Assembly: GCF_048388525.1 (NCBI RefSeq)
Contig: NZ_DBGCTQ010000058.1
Span: 1 to 54,536 of the forward strand
DNA: 54,536 bases
Reading direction: 5' to 3'
Source: BQOK01 sp048388525
GTDB lineage: Bacteria > Bacillota > Clostridia > Oscillospirales > Ruminococcaceae
The notes under the pieces: model-generated
Seen by the model: only the letters and a program-made list of their open reading frames with translations
What the model was told of the DNA's origin: nothing
Database searches by the model: none
Part shown: in pieces, positions 32,141 to 39,829 of the stretch
Numbering within the stretch: position 1 is the first letter of the stretch
How the letters are laid out: every line of letters starts with the position of its first letter
Program-made: the position numbers and the translations under genes

Positions 32141-32186
32141 AAAAAAGGCGAAGGGCCGGCAAGCTTGCCGGCCCTTCGCCCTTTTG
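32141..32186. terminator. Perfect palindromic bidirectional terminator
   Basis: 34-bp perfect palindrome, GGCGAAGGGCCGGCAAG (32147-32163) and its complement (32164-32180), with A6 before and T4 after, serving both converging transcripts. Confidence 0.9.
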
Positions 32187-32208
32187 CATGGAAAAATTCC
32201 GCCCCGCG

Positions 32209-33543
32209 CTAACCCGCCGTTTTTACCGCCGCAAGCGCCTTTGTGCAGCGCCTCATCAGGGCGGCCGCCGCCACCGCCACCACCGCCTCGGCAAGGGGCA
32301 TCGCAAACCAAACGGCATTCGGCCCAGCCAGCGCCGGCAGCACAAGGATCAGCGCGCCGCTCAGCACCGCTCCCCGGGCCGCCGCCACCAAAAACGCCGC
32401 GCCGGGCTTTGCCACCGCCTGAAAGTAGTAGGTGGAAAACACATTGAACACCAGCGGCAGAAACGACGCTCCATAGCTTCGCAAAATAAAGGGCGCAATG
32501 CGCAGGATCTGCCCGGTAGGCTCCATGAACACCCGCACAAACCCCGTGGGGAACACAGCGATCGCGGCGGTCCACGCCGCGCCGAACAGGGCCGAGGTGA
32601 AAAGGGCATACCGCAGCACCCGGCGGATGCGGTCTTGCCGCCCTGCCCCAAAATTCACCGAGATCAACGGCTGCGCCGCCTGCCCCACGCTGTAGGCGCA
32701 GCATTGCACCACCGTGCTGATGTTCACAATCACACCGTACACCGCCAGTGCGTCTGTGCCCAAATATTTCATGATCTGCCGGTTGAACAGCATGGTCAAA
32801 AGGCCCATGGCCGCGTCGATAAAAAAGGTCGAAAACCCCGTCGTCACTATCCGGCGCAGTTTTGCCCCCGGCCGCGCGGGCCGCGCCAGGCGCAGCGTAT
32901 TCTGCGGCCGGAAAAAGTGCGCCAGCATCACTGCAAAGGTGATCAGCGCCCCAATCGCCGTGGCCAGCCCCGCGCCAAAGATCCCCAGCTTCAGTGCAAA
33001 CACAAACACATAATCGCCCGCCACATTGAACGCCCCGCCGGCCAGCACCGCCGCCGTGGCCAGGGCCGGGTCGCCGTCGTTCCTCAAAAACGCCGCCAGC
33101 ATTTGGTTGAACAAAAACAGCGGCACCGCAAACTTGACCGGCAGCAGGTATTGTTTTGCCAGCAAAAGCAGGTGCTGTTCTGCGCCGAACAGGCGCAGCA
33201 AAGGGGTGTCGAACAGCCCGATGGCCAGCCAGCTGGCGGCGGCAAGCAGCACTGTGCCGGCCAGCGCAGCCGTAAAATACTCGTTCTTGCGCCTTTCTTC
33301 CCCGCCGCCCTTTGCCGTGCTCATCAGCACCGAGCCCCCAATGCCGGTGAGCAGGCCCAGGCTGTAAAGGATATTCCACACCGGCGCCACCACCGCCAGC
33401 GCGGCGGTGCCCTCCGGCCCCTGGTACTGGCCCACCATGGCCATATCCACGATCCCGTAGATCGAGCTGATCAGCGCGCTGCCAAAAGCGGCGCCCAGGT
33501 ATTTGAAATAGATCTTTTTAACGTCTCCGTGCAGCAGGTCCAT
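32209..33543 (-). CDS. MATE family efflux transporter
   Basis: 444-residue, twelve-helix MATE protein: start MDLLHGDVKKIYFKYLGAAF, then SIYGIVDMAMVGQYQG, and C-half QPLISVNFGAGRQDRI. It belongs to a different MATE branch from the 16485 gene. ATG 33543 is preferred over an ATG seven codons earlier because GGGAGG lies nine bases before it. A consensus promoter and a structured leader ending in an intrinsic terminator precede it, so expression is probably controlled by attenuation, as for many ligand-responsive efflux genes. Confidence 0.88.
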   Translation of the reverse strand: MDLLHGDVKKIYFKYLGAAFGSALISSIYGIVDMAMVGQYQGPEGTAALAVVAPVWNILYSLGLLTGIGGSVLMSTAKGGGEERRKNEYFTAALAGTVLLAAASWLAIGLFDTPLLRLFGAEQHLLLLAKQYLLPVKFAVPLFLFNQMLAAFLRNDGDPALATAAVLAGGAFNVAGDYVFVFALKLGIFGAGLATAIGALITFAVMLAHFFRPQNTLRLARPARPGAKLRRIVTTGFSTFFIDAAMGLLTMLFNRQIMKYLGTDALAVYGVIVNISTVVQCCAYSVGQAAQPLISVNFGAGRQDRIRRVLRYALFTSALFGAAWTAAIAVFPTGFVRVFMEPTGQILRIAPFILRSYGASFLPLVFNVFSTYYFQAVAKPGAAFLVAAARGAVLSGALILVLPALAGPNAVWFAMPLAEAVVAVAAAALMRRCTKALAAVKTAG

Positions 33544-33562
33544 GCCGTTTTTCCTCCCGGGC

Positions 33563-33656
33563 AAAAATAAAAGAGCCGGCTAAAGAAACGGGCGTTTCAG
33601 CCCGCCACCTTATCCGGCTCACCATTTCCAGCGAATGGCTCACCCTCCGAGTGAAC
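33563..33656 (-). promoter_or_regulatory. Attenuator-type leader of the MATE gene
   Basis: The leader RNA contains two GGTGAGCC copies (33645-33614 region) around a CCATT/AATGG hairpin, then GAGCCGG (33614-33620) pairing with CCGGCTC (33573-33579) over an inner CGGGC/GCCCG hairpin, followed by TTTTATTTTT. The terminator can be opened if GAGCC pairs elsewhere. No known riboswitch class was matched by eye. Confidence 0.65.
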
Positions 33657-33662
33657 AGCAAT

Positions 33663-33691
33663 ATTATAGCCGGCCCGCCGGCCCAAGTCAA
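33663..33691 (-). promoter_or_regulatory. Consensus promoter of the MATE leader
   Basis: Minus strand TTGACT (33686-33691), 17 bases, TATAAT (33663-33668): near-ideal housekeeping promoter. Confidence 0.85.
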
Positions 33692-33700
33692 GCCGGCCGC

Positions 33701-34045
33701 CTACTTTTCGTCGCCGCTCCTGCTCAAAAACTCAAAAAAGGCGAAGATGATCGAGATCACGGTCAAAACCGCCACGATCAACTCGGACATATTGTTGGCG
33801 TATTCCGCCTGTTCCGGTGCGGCGATCCCCAAAATCAAAAAATACACGCACCACACAAACCCCAGCACCAGCAGCAGCAAGGTGAGATATTTCAGGCCAA
33901 AGGCCGCCCTCCGCCTCAGCTTTTGGGCGGCTTTGAGCTGTTTTTCCGTATAATTCTTTTTGGCGGCCCATTTCACGCCGCCCCCCAAAAAGCCCAGCAC
34001 GATCCCCACCGAAACCCAAATGCACAGCCTGTACAGCATCCCCAT
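33701..34045 (-). CDS. Two-helix membrane protein of unknown function
   Basis: 114-residue protein with three hydrophobic stretches: an N-terminal one (about residues 5-22, including CIWVSVGIVLGFLGGG), LKYLTLLLLVLGFVWCVYFL (about 50-70) and ELIVAVLTVISIIFAFFEFL (about 87-106), with a basic helix (KKNYTEKQLKAAQKLRRR) between. No family recognised. ATG 34045 follows AGAGGA; a longer frame from 34123 lacks a ribosome site. It is divergent from the two-component genes and single. Confidence 0.6.
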   Translation of the reverse strand: MGMLYRLCIWVSVGIVLGFLGGGVKWAAKKNYTEKQLKAAQKLRRRAAFGLKYLTLLLLVLGFVWCVYFLILGIAAPEQAEYANNMSELIVAVLTVISIIFAFFEFLSRSGDEK

Positions 34046-34141
34046 AGCCCCATCCTCTTTTCCCCGCGTTTTATACGCTCTATCATACCACAAACGCCGC
34101 GGCCGCGCCATGCCGCTTCGCATTTTACAACTTCACCGAAC

Positions 34142-34182
34142 TGTAAGAATTTTGTAAGAGAAAGCCGAAACAGGATGTAAGA
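34142..34182 (+). promoter_or_regulatory. Three TGTAAGA repeats upstream of the response regulator
   Basis: TGTAAGA occurs at 34142-34148, 34153-34159 (11-base step, one helical turn) and 34176-34182. Tandem heptamers spaced by 11 bases are typical OmpR/PhoB-family binding sites, so autoregulation is inferred. TATGAT at 34192-34197 downstream could be a -10 of an activated promoter. Confidence 0.5.
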
Positions 34183-34205
34183 TTTTAGCGTTATGATAAT
34201 AGCAC

Positions 34206-34234
34206 TTGGAAAAGCCGCGCTCAAAGGGTAGAAT
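34206..34234 (+). promoter_or_regulatory. Promoter of the two-component operon
   Basis: TTGGAA (34206-34211), 17 bases, TAGAAT (34229-34234), 36 bases before the start codon. Confidence 0.55.
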
Positions 34235-34270
34235 AAAGTCATATCTTTTACAAAAAGGGGGGACCGGCCT

Positions 34271-34968
34271 ATGGAGCGCAGTTGCATCCTGGTGGCAGAC
34301 GACGACGCAGACATCCGCAAAGCGGTGCGGCTGTATCTGGAAAAAGAGGGGTTCGCGGTGGTCTGCGCCGCCGACGGGTTCGAGGCCCTGGACGCGCTGG
34401 AACAAAAGCCGGTGCAGCTCATCCTGATGGACGTGATGATGCCCGCATGGACGGCTTTTCCGCCATCATGCGCATCCGCCAAAAGCGCAACCTGCCCATC
34501 CTGGTCATGAGCGCCAAAACCGAGGATTCCGACAAGGTTCTGGGCCTGTCCATCGGCGCCGACGACTATATCACAAAGCCCTTCAGCGCGGCAGAACTGG
34601 CGGCCCGGGTAAAAAGCCATCTGCGCCGCTATCTGGAATTGGGCGGTGCAGGCGCCGGGGGGCCCTGCGCCCGCATCGGCCGGCTGGAATACGATTTCGA
34701 GGGCCACGCCCTCACGGCCGACGGCGACCCGGTGCGGCTCACCCCCACCGAAACGCGCATCATCGAGCTGTTCATGCGCAACCCCGGGCGCATCTTCTCC
34801 GCCGAAGAGATCTACGCCCGCGCCTGGGACGAACCTGCGGCCTACGCGCCCGAAAACACCGTGATGGTGCACATCCGGCGCATCCGCGAAAAGATCGAGC
34901 TGAACCCAAAGGAACCGGAATATTTAAAGGTGGTGTGGGGTCTTGGATACAAACTGGAAAAAAAGTAA
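34271..34968 (+). pseudogene. OmpR/PhoB-type response regulator with a one-base frameshift
   Basis: The receiver begins MERSCILVADDDADIRKAVR with phosphoacceptor D54 in LILMDVMMP. At 34441-34447 the bases read GCCCGCATGG where GCCCGGCATGG is needed; with one G restored the frame continues MDGFSAIMRIRQKRNLPILV, through IGADDYITKPFSAAEL and the DNA-binding domain (ARIGRLEYDFEGHALTADGD, ending VWGLGYKLEKK). The full product would be about 232 residues. Everything outside this base is intact, so either the strain has recently lost the regulator or the base is a sequencing error. The kinase gene overlaps its end by 26 bases. Confidence 0.8.
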
Positions 34969-37039
34969 GCTTGCGCTGCGCATCCTGTGCGGCTGGCTGG
35001 CGGCCCTCTTTCTCATTGGGGCCGCGTTGCTGGTCTGCATCGCGCGGCCCCGCCGCCTGCTGGGGGGCGGGGCAAACGGCATGGCCGACCTCCTGGCCGG
35101 GCAGGTCAGCGGCTCGGTGGATTACCAGCAGCGCATGGCCCAGTTGTTTTACAGCGCGGCCATCATGGCCTCCGGCGCGCAGGACACGGCGGGCCAAAGC
35201 CTTACCAAAGCTCAAAACATCCAGCTGCGCACAAACGCGCGGCAGTTTTTAACGCAGGAGCTCAGCACCGCCATCACTCCCAGCTCCCACGAAGACGACC
35301 TGCTTTACTACGTGGTGCGGGATGAGCAAAAGCTGGCCTCGAACACTTCCACCCCCTTGTACGACGAAGGCAGGATCGCCCCGCCCCTGGGCTACAGCGT
35401 GGCCCTGGCCGTACATAACGGGCAGATGTGGGGCAACCGGGCGCTGCTGGATGCCTATGCTGCCTATGCCGCAAAGCAGGCCGTCCGCCCGGATTCCGGC
35501 CTCCTGCAAAGCTGCGTTGTCATCCTTGCGGTGCGCGATCAGCCCCTGGGCAGCAGTTTTGTGTATAACGACTGGTTCAGCGTACAGGTGCTGCGCATCG
35601 CTTTGATCCTGTTCTTCTGCTGCGCCGGCGGGGCGCTGGCGTTCGGCCTCGTGTGCCTTTTCCAGCGCCGCCGGGGCCGCGCCGCCCGGCGGTGGGCCGC
35701 CTCGCTCACCTCCCGGGCGGTGCTTGAGCTGAAGCTGGCCGCCTGGCTGGCGGCTCTCTTCGTTGTCTGGGCAGTGCGGGTTCTTTATTACAGCCGAACC
35801 CTCGTGCTCGCCTGTGCGCTGCTTTTGCTCTGGCCCCTTGGCTGGCTCACCGCCGTGGATCTTGCCCACAACAGGGGCGGCGTGTTCCGCCATAGCCTGC
35901 TGGCAAAGGGCTGGCGCACCCTGCGCCAGGCGGCGTGGCTGGTGCGGCAGGGGCTGCCCTGGCAGCGCAGGGTTTTTCTGGGGGTTGCCGCCTGCTGGCT
36001 GGGCAGCGGCCTGGCCGGGGCCTTCACTTTCATAATGCTCTTTATGGGCGCCGCCACGCCGCTTTTGCTGGGCGCCCTCGCCACCCTGTGCCTTCTGCTA
36101 GCGGGGCTGTGGCTGCTGGTGCGCTGGCTGGGCGATATGGGCCGCCTGACCCAAAAGATCGCCGCCCTGCGCGCCGGCGCGTCCGCCCCGCCCCTGGCGC
36201 TTGCCCCCTCCTCGCCCCTGGCGGGCCCCGCCGCCGACCTGAACGCCCTGGAAGAGGGCGTCGCCCGGGCGGTGGAAGAGCGGGGCCGGGCGGACCGGAT
36301 GAAGGTGGAGCTCATCACCAATGTGAGCCATGACCTCAAAACGCCCCTCACCAGCATCATCAACTATTCCGACCTGCTGTGCGCCGAACCGCTGGAGGGC
36401 GCGGCGGCCGATTACGCTCAGGTCATCCGGCAGAAGGCCGAGCGGCTCAAAGCCATGGTGCAGGATGTGTTCGATCTCTCCAAGGCCACCAGCGGCAACC
36501 TTTCCCTGGCCCCCAAGGCGATCGACCTGGCAAAGCTCGTGCGCCAAACCCTTGCGGATATGGACGAAGCCATTTCGGCAAGCGCGCTCACCTTCAAGAC
36601 CGCCCTTCCGCCGGAGGCCTGGGTGCAGGCGGACGGCGACCGGCTGTACCGGGTGTTCCAGAACCTGTTCACCAACGCGCTGCAATACTCCCTGCCCGGC
36701 AGCCGGGTGTATGTGGAGCTTGTGTGCGAAAACGGCCGGGCCGCGGCCAGCGTAAAAAATGTGGCCCGCTACGAGATGGCGTTCGACCCCGCCGAGATCA
36801 CCGAGCGCTTTGTTCGGGGCGACGCCTCCCGCACCGGCGAGGGCAGCGGCCTGGGCCTCTCCATTGCCAAAAGCTTTACCGAGGCCTGCGGGGGCAGCTT
36901 CTCCGTGCGGGCCGAGGCCGATCTCTTCTGCGCCTCGGTGGCGCTGGACCTGACCGAAAAACCGGCGGAGAGCCGGCAGGAGGCGCCGCCCCCACCCGAA
37001 GCTCCGGCAGCCGAGGCCGCCGGGGCCGGGGCGCTGTGA
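34943..37039 (+). CDS. Large membrane sensor histidine kinase
   Basis: 698-residue kinase: an N-terminal TM helix (about residues 12-32), an extracellular domain to about 210, then about five further TM helices (to about 395), HisKA with ITNVSHDLKTPLTSIINYSD (phosphorylated His about residue 463), and an HATPase domain with N box QNLFTNALQYS and G boxes GDASRTGEGSGLGLSIAKS. A Pro/Ala-rich tail follows. The TTG start at 34943 overlaps the response-regulator end, as usual for a cognate pair. The extra membrane helices before HisKA are uncommon and may be part of sensing. With the regulator frameshifted, the kinase could be without its partner. Confidence 0.88.
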   Translation: MDTNWKKSKLALRILCGWLAALFLIGAALLVCIARPRRLLGGGANGMADLLAGQVSGSVDYQQRMAQLFYSAAIMASGAQDTAGQSLTKAQNIQLRTNARQFLTQELSTAITPSSHEDDLLYYVVRDEQKLASNTSTPLYDEGRIAPPLGYSVALAVHNGQMWGNRALLDAYAAYAAKQAVRPDSGLLQSCVVILAVRDQPLGSSFVYNDWFSVQVLRIALILFFCCAGGALAFGLVCLFQRRRGRAARRWAASLTSRAVLELKLAAWLAALFVVWAVRVLYYSRTLVLACALLLLWPLGWLTAVDLAHNRGGVFRHSLLAKGWRTLRQAAWLVRQGLPWQRRVFLGVAACWLGSGLAGAFTFIMLFMGAATPLLLGALATLCLLLAGLWLLVRWLGDMGRLTQKIAALRAGASAPPLALAPSSPLAGPAADLNALEEGVARAVEERGRADRMKVELITNVSHDLKTPLTSIINYSDLLCAEPLEGAAADYAQVIRQKAERLKAMVQDVFDLSKATSGNLSLAPKAIDLAKLVRQTLADMDEAISASALTFKTALPPEAWVQADGDRLYRVFQNLFTNALQYSLPGSRVYVELVCENGRAAASVKNVARYEMAFDPAEITERFVRGDASRTGEGSGLGLSIAKSFTEACGGSFSVRAEADLFCASVALDLTEKPAESRQEAPPPPEAPAAEAAGAGAL

Positions 37040-37046
37040 CCCTTCT

Positions 37047-37081
37047 CCCCTCTCTGCCAAACACAGAGAGGGGATTTTTTT
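37047..37081 (+). terminator. Terminator that also buries the next ribosome-binding site
   Basis: CCCCTCTCTG (37047-37056) pairs with CAGAGAGGGG (37064-37073), followed by A and T7, and the next ATG is at 37082. The GAGAGGGG arm is the only ribosome site for that gene, eight bases before its ATG. Confidence 0.85.
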
Positions 37082-38824
37082 ATGTTGGATCTCAAAAACG
37101 CCATGGCGGCCCGGCGGGCCGTGCCGCCGCCCCAGGGCCGCGAGCTCATGCTGCTGGAAGGGCAGCGGGGCTTCTTTGGGCAAAAGAACCTGCTTGTCCT
37201 GGTGGCCGCCGTCACCCTGCTTTTGCAGTGCATCAGCTTTATGACCACCCTGCAGGGGGCCACGCTGTTCCTGGCCGGTATTTTCACCCTGGCGCCCCTG
37301 TTTTTCGCGCTGGCCGTGCAGTCCACCGCCTGGTTTCTGGCCGGCAGCCTGCGGGTGCGCATCACGCCGCTGCGCTGTGTGGCCCTGGGGCTGGCCCTGC
37401 TCTGCTCCACCTACTATTCCTACGTGGGCATTTATAACAATGTAAACCCGCCCGCCTCCTATCTGGCAGGCGAGTACGCCCAGATCCAAACCACGCTGGA
37501 GCGCGCCTATTCGGGCCATACCGCGGCTGCCTGGCGCACCGCCCGGGATCAGGTGAACACCATGGTCTCGGCCCTGGCCCAGCGCCATACCCTGCTCACC
37601 CAGGAAGAGGCGCGCCTTGCCTCCTGCCAGGCCGAGCTTGCCGCGGCGGGGGCAAGCTACGCCGGCGGCCTGCGCGCCCCCAGCCGGGGCGGCTACGCCG
37701 ATTACCAGGACTATGTAAAAGCCTACAACGCCTACCTTGCCAGCATCACCGCCAACACCGGCGCCGAAGAGGCCGCCGCCCGCGAGGCGGTCCTGGCCCG
37801 CTATGCCCTTGCAAGCGAGGCCGAGTTGGCGGCCGCCCAGGCACAGAACACCGCCGCCCTGGCTTCTCTCAACGCGGCGGCCGCCGGTCTTGCCCCCGGC
37901 GACACCACGCCTCTTCGGCTGGAACAGGCCCGCGCCGACCTGCTGGCCGCCCTCACCGCCGCCGAGGCCAGCGGCGAACTTCCCGCCGAAAGCCGCTCCG
38001 CCCTGGCGCGCCTGGTGCAGCTTTACAGCTCGGTCACCGGCAGCGCCTCCTCCACAGACGATCTTCTCGCGCCGCTGGACGCGCTTTTGGGCGCGCCGCC
38101 CGCCGGCCTGATGCCCGGCTTTGATCAGCTGGCGGCCAGCCTGCCGGGCGGCCGGGTGACCAAAGCCAATGCGCAGGAAATGAAGCTTCTCATGAACGCC
38201 CAGATCCTGGCCGCGGTGCTGCGGGTCAACGCCCTCGTGCCCGAAAGCGAAGCGCTGGACGCGGGCAGTCCCGCGCTGCAGATCGCCGACCTGCACCTCA
38301 AGCCCCTTTTGGATCTCGCCTCGCCTCAGCGGCAAGGCATGGCCCTGTTCTGCCTGGGTCTCGCCGCCCTGATCGACGGCCTCACCCTTGCCTTCAGCCT
38401 GGCCTGCCGCCGCAAGCCCTCGCTGCTCCTGGCCCGCGGCCCCCGCCGCGCCCTGGCCGAAAACGGCCAGGTGCTGGCCGCGCAGTTGGCGGCCAGCCTG
38501 CCCTCCGGCCGCGACCCGCTGGACGAGCTGCAGCTGTTCCTCTCCCTGTTTTCCGCCAGCCCCTCCACCCTGCCCCGGGGCTACAGCCTGGCGGCCGGCC
38601 GCGCCGCCCTCGCCCCCTACGAGCGGGTGGTAGCCCTGCTCTGCCAGCTGGACCTCGGCCGCATCGAGCAGGGTGAAGAGGGCGAAGTCGTGCTGCTGCG
38701 CTCCCGCTTTTTGCTGTTTGCAAACGAGCTGTCGGCCAAATACCAGCGGGGCGAACTGGCCGCCCTGCTGGAACAGCAAGCCTCCGCCGCCCGGCAGGCG
38801 GCCCTTTTGGGGCAGCGCGCATAA
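37082..38824 (+). CDS. Large membrane protein with coiled-coil middle, unknown family
   Basis: 580-residue protein. Residues about 35-115 contain three hydrophobic helices (LLVLVAAVTLLLQCISFMTT, LFLAGIFTLAPLFFALAVQS, and CVALGLALLCSTYYSYVGIY). A long Ala/Glu/Gln-rich, probably helical extracytoplasmic region follows (about 125-415), one more TM helix (about 420-440, MALFCLGLAALIDGLTLAFS), and a C-terminal cytoplasmic domain of about 135 residues. No family is recognised. Its ribosome site lies in the preceding terminator hairpin, tying its expression to the two-component operon upstream. A structural role in the envelope is possible but not supported further. Confidence 0.65.
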   Translation: MLDLKNAMAARRAVPPPQGRELMLLEGQRGFFGQKNLLVLVAAVTLLLQCISFMTTLQGATLFLAGIFTLAPLFFALAVQSTAWFLAGSLRVRITPLRCVALGLALLCSTYYSYVGIYNNVNPPASYLAGEYAQIQTTLERAYSGHTAAAWRTARDQVNTMVSALAQRHTLLTQEEARLASCQAELAAAGASYAGGLRAPSRGGYADYQDYVKAYNAYLASITANTGAEEAAAREAVLARYALASEAELAAAQAQNTAALASLNAAAAGLAPGDTTPLRLEQARADLLAALTAAEASGELPAESRSALARLVQLYSSVTGSASSTDDLLAPLDALLGAPPAGLMPGFDQLAASLPGGRVTKANAQEMKLLMNAQILAAVLRVNALVPESEALDAGSPALQIADLHLKPLLDLASPQRQGMALFCLGLAALIDGLTLAFSLACRRKPSLLLARGPRRALAENGQVLAAQLAASLPSGRDPLDELQLFLSLFSASPSTLPRGYSLAAGRAALAPYERVVALLCQLDLGRIEQGEEGEVVLLRSRFLLFANELSAKYQRGELAALLEQQASAARQAALLGQRA

Positions 38825-38838
38825 GCCCTTTTCATCGC

Positions 38839-38886
38839 AAAAAGCAGCACCGGCGAACCCTTCGGTCCGCCGGTACTGCTTTTTTT
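38839..38886. terminator. Bidirectional terminator
   Basis: AAAAAGCAGCACCGGCG (38839-38855) pairs, with one mismatch, with CGCCGGTACTGCTTTTT (38868-38885); it has T runs on both strands and serves both converging genes. Confidence 0.88.
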
Positions 38887-39598
38887 ACTGGAAATAATGC
38901 TCCGGGTCCACGTAGTTGCCACCCTTCAGCACTTCCAGGTGCAGGTGGGTCTCCGCGCCGGTCTCGGCCATGGTTTCGCCGATCTTGCCGATCATCTGGC
39001 CCGGCTCCAGCTCGTCGCCGGTGTTCACCTTCAGGGTAGTCTTGTCCAGGCCGGTGTAGCGCCACACGGTCTCGCCGGTGTCTACCTCCACCACCTGGCC
39101 CCACAGGCCGTCCTCGTACATGTTGACCACCTTGCCCGCCACCGCGCTCTTCACGGTCGCGTCCGCGGCGCAGGAGATGTCCACGCCGTTGTGGGTGCGC
39201 CAGTCGCCCAGGGTGGCGTTATAGACCAGCTCTTCACCACTGAACCCCTGCACGATCTGCCCAGCGACCGGCTTCACAAAGGAGGGCACGGCCGCATCGG
39301 CAGGTGCGCCAGAGCCGCCAGCCTGCCCTTGCTGCCCGCCAGCCCCAGATGCCGATTGCGAGCCCTGTGAGGGCTTTGCCGAGGGCTTGGGCACATCGTT
39401 CACTTTTTCCTCTACCTGTGCGCCTGGAATGTCCCATTGCTGCGTCCCCCCTTGTTCCACCTGGCTGGTGCCGCCTTCGCCCAGCTTCTGCATCACGTTA
39501 CGGATGGCCCAAAAGCTGGACCCTGCCGCCGCCAGGATGCACAGCGAAAGGGCCAGGTAAAACCCTTTGCCTTTGAAGAATGAAATGATCCTGTTCAT
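38885..39598 (-). CDS. M23 (LytM) family protein, SpoIIQ-like layout
   Basis: 237-residue protein with a single N-terminal TM helix (about residues 13-32), a low-complexity Gln/Gly/Ser/Pro linker (about 40-105) and a LytM domain (about 108-237). Zinc ligands are present: WRTHNGVDISC (H and D) and ETHLHLEVLKG (HxH). The layout of one TM, linker and LytM resembles sporulation protein SpoIIQ, made in the forespore and facing the septal gap, and clostridial SpoIIQ keeps its metal ligands. A vegetative M23 endopeptidase is the alternative. No other sporulation gene is in the window. Confidence 0.75.
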   Translation of the reverse strand: MNRIISFFKGKGFYLALSLCILAAAGSSFWAIRNVMQKLGEGGTSQVEQGGTQQWDIPGAQVEEKVNDVPKPSAKPSQGSQSASGAGGQQGQAGGSGAPADAAVPSFVKPVAGQIVQGFSGEELVYNATLGDWRTHNGVDISCAADATVKSAVAGKVVNMYEDGLWGQVVEVDTGETVWRYTGLDKTTLKVNTGDELEPGQMIGKIGETMAETGAETHLHLEVLKGGNYVDPEHYFQ

Positions 39599-39757
39599 GC
39601 TTACCGCTCCTTACATTATTCTGCCGTTTTCCTGCCGCCGCGGCCTTTGCATTCTGTAAGGCGGCGGGCGCTGGCCAAGCCCTCCGGCATGCCGCCGGCG
39701 CTCGGTTTTGGCTTTGCCCTTAGTTTGCGGCGGCGGCCCGGGGTTTATACATTCCGC

Positions 39758-39786
39758 TTGTAATTCGGCGGCGGGCATAGTAAAAT
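39758..39786 (+). promoter_or_regulatory. psuK promoter
   Basis: TTGTAA (39758-39763), 17 bases, TAAAAT (39781-39786), about 43 bases before the psuK start. The remainder of 39599-39829 shows no gene. Confidence 0.6.
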
Positions 39787-39829
39787 AAAAGTCTCGGAAG
39801 GTTCTATTCCAAAGTAAGGAGCACACACT

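Noticed and set aside
36098..38779. 893-codon open frame on the minus strand
   Set aside because: It lies opposite the kinase and membrane protein genes, is His/Gly/Gln-rich without domains, and arises from high GC at the third codon position.
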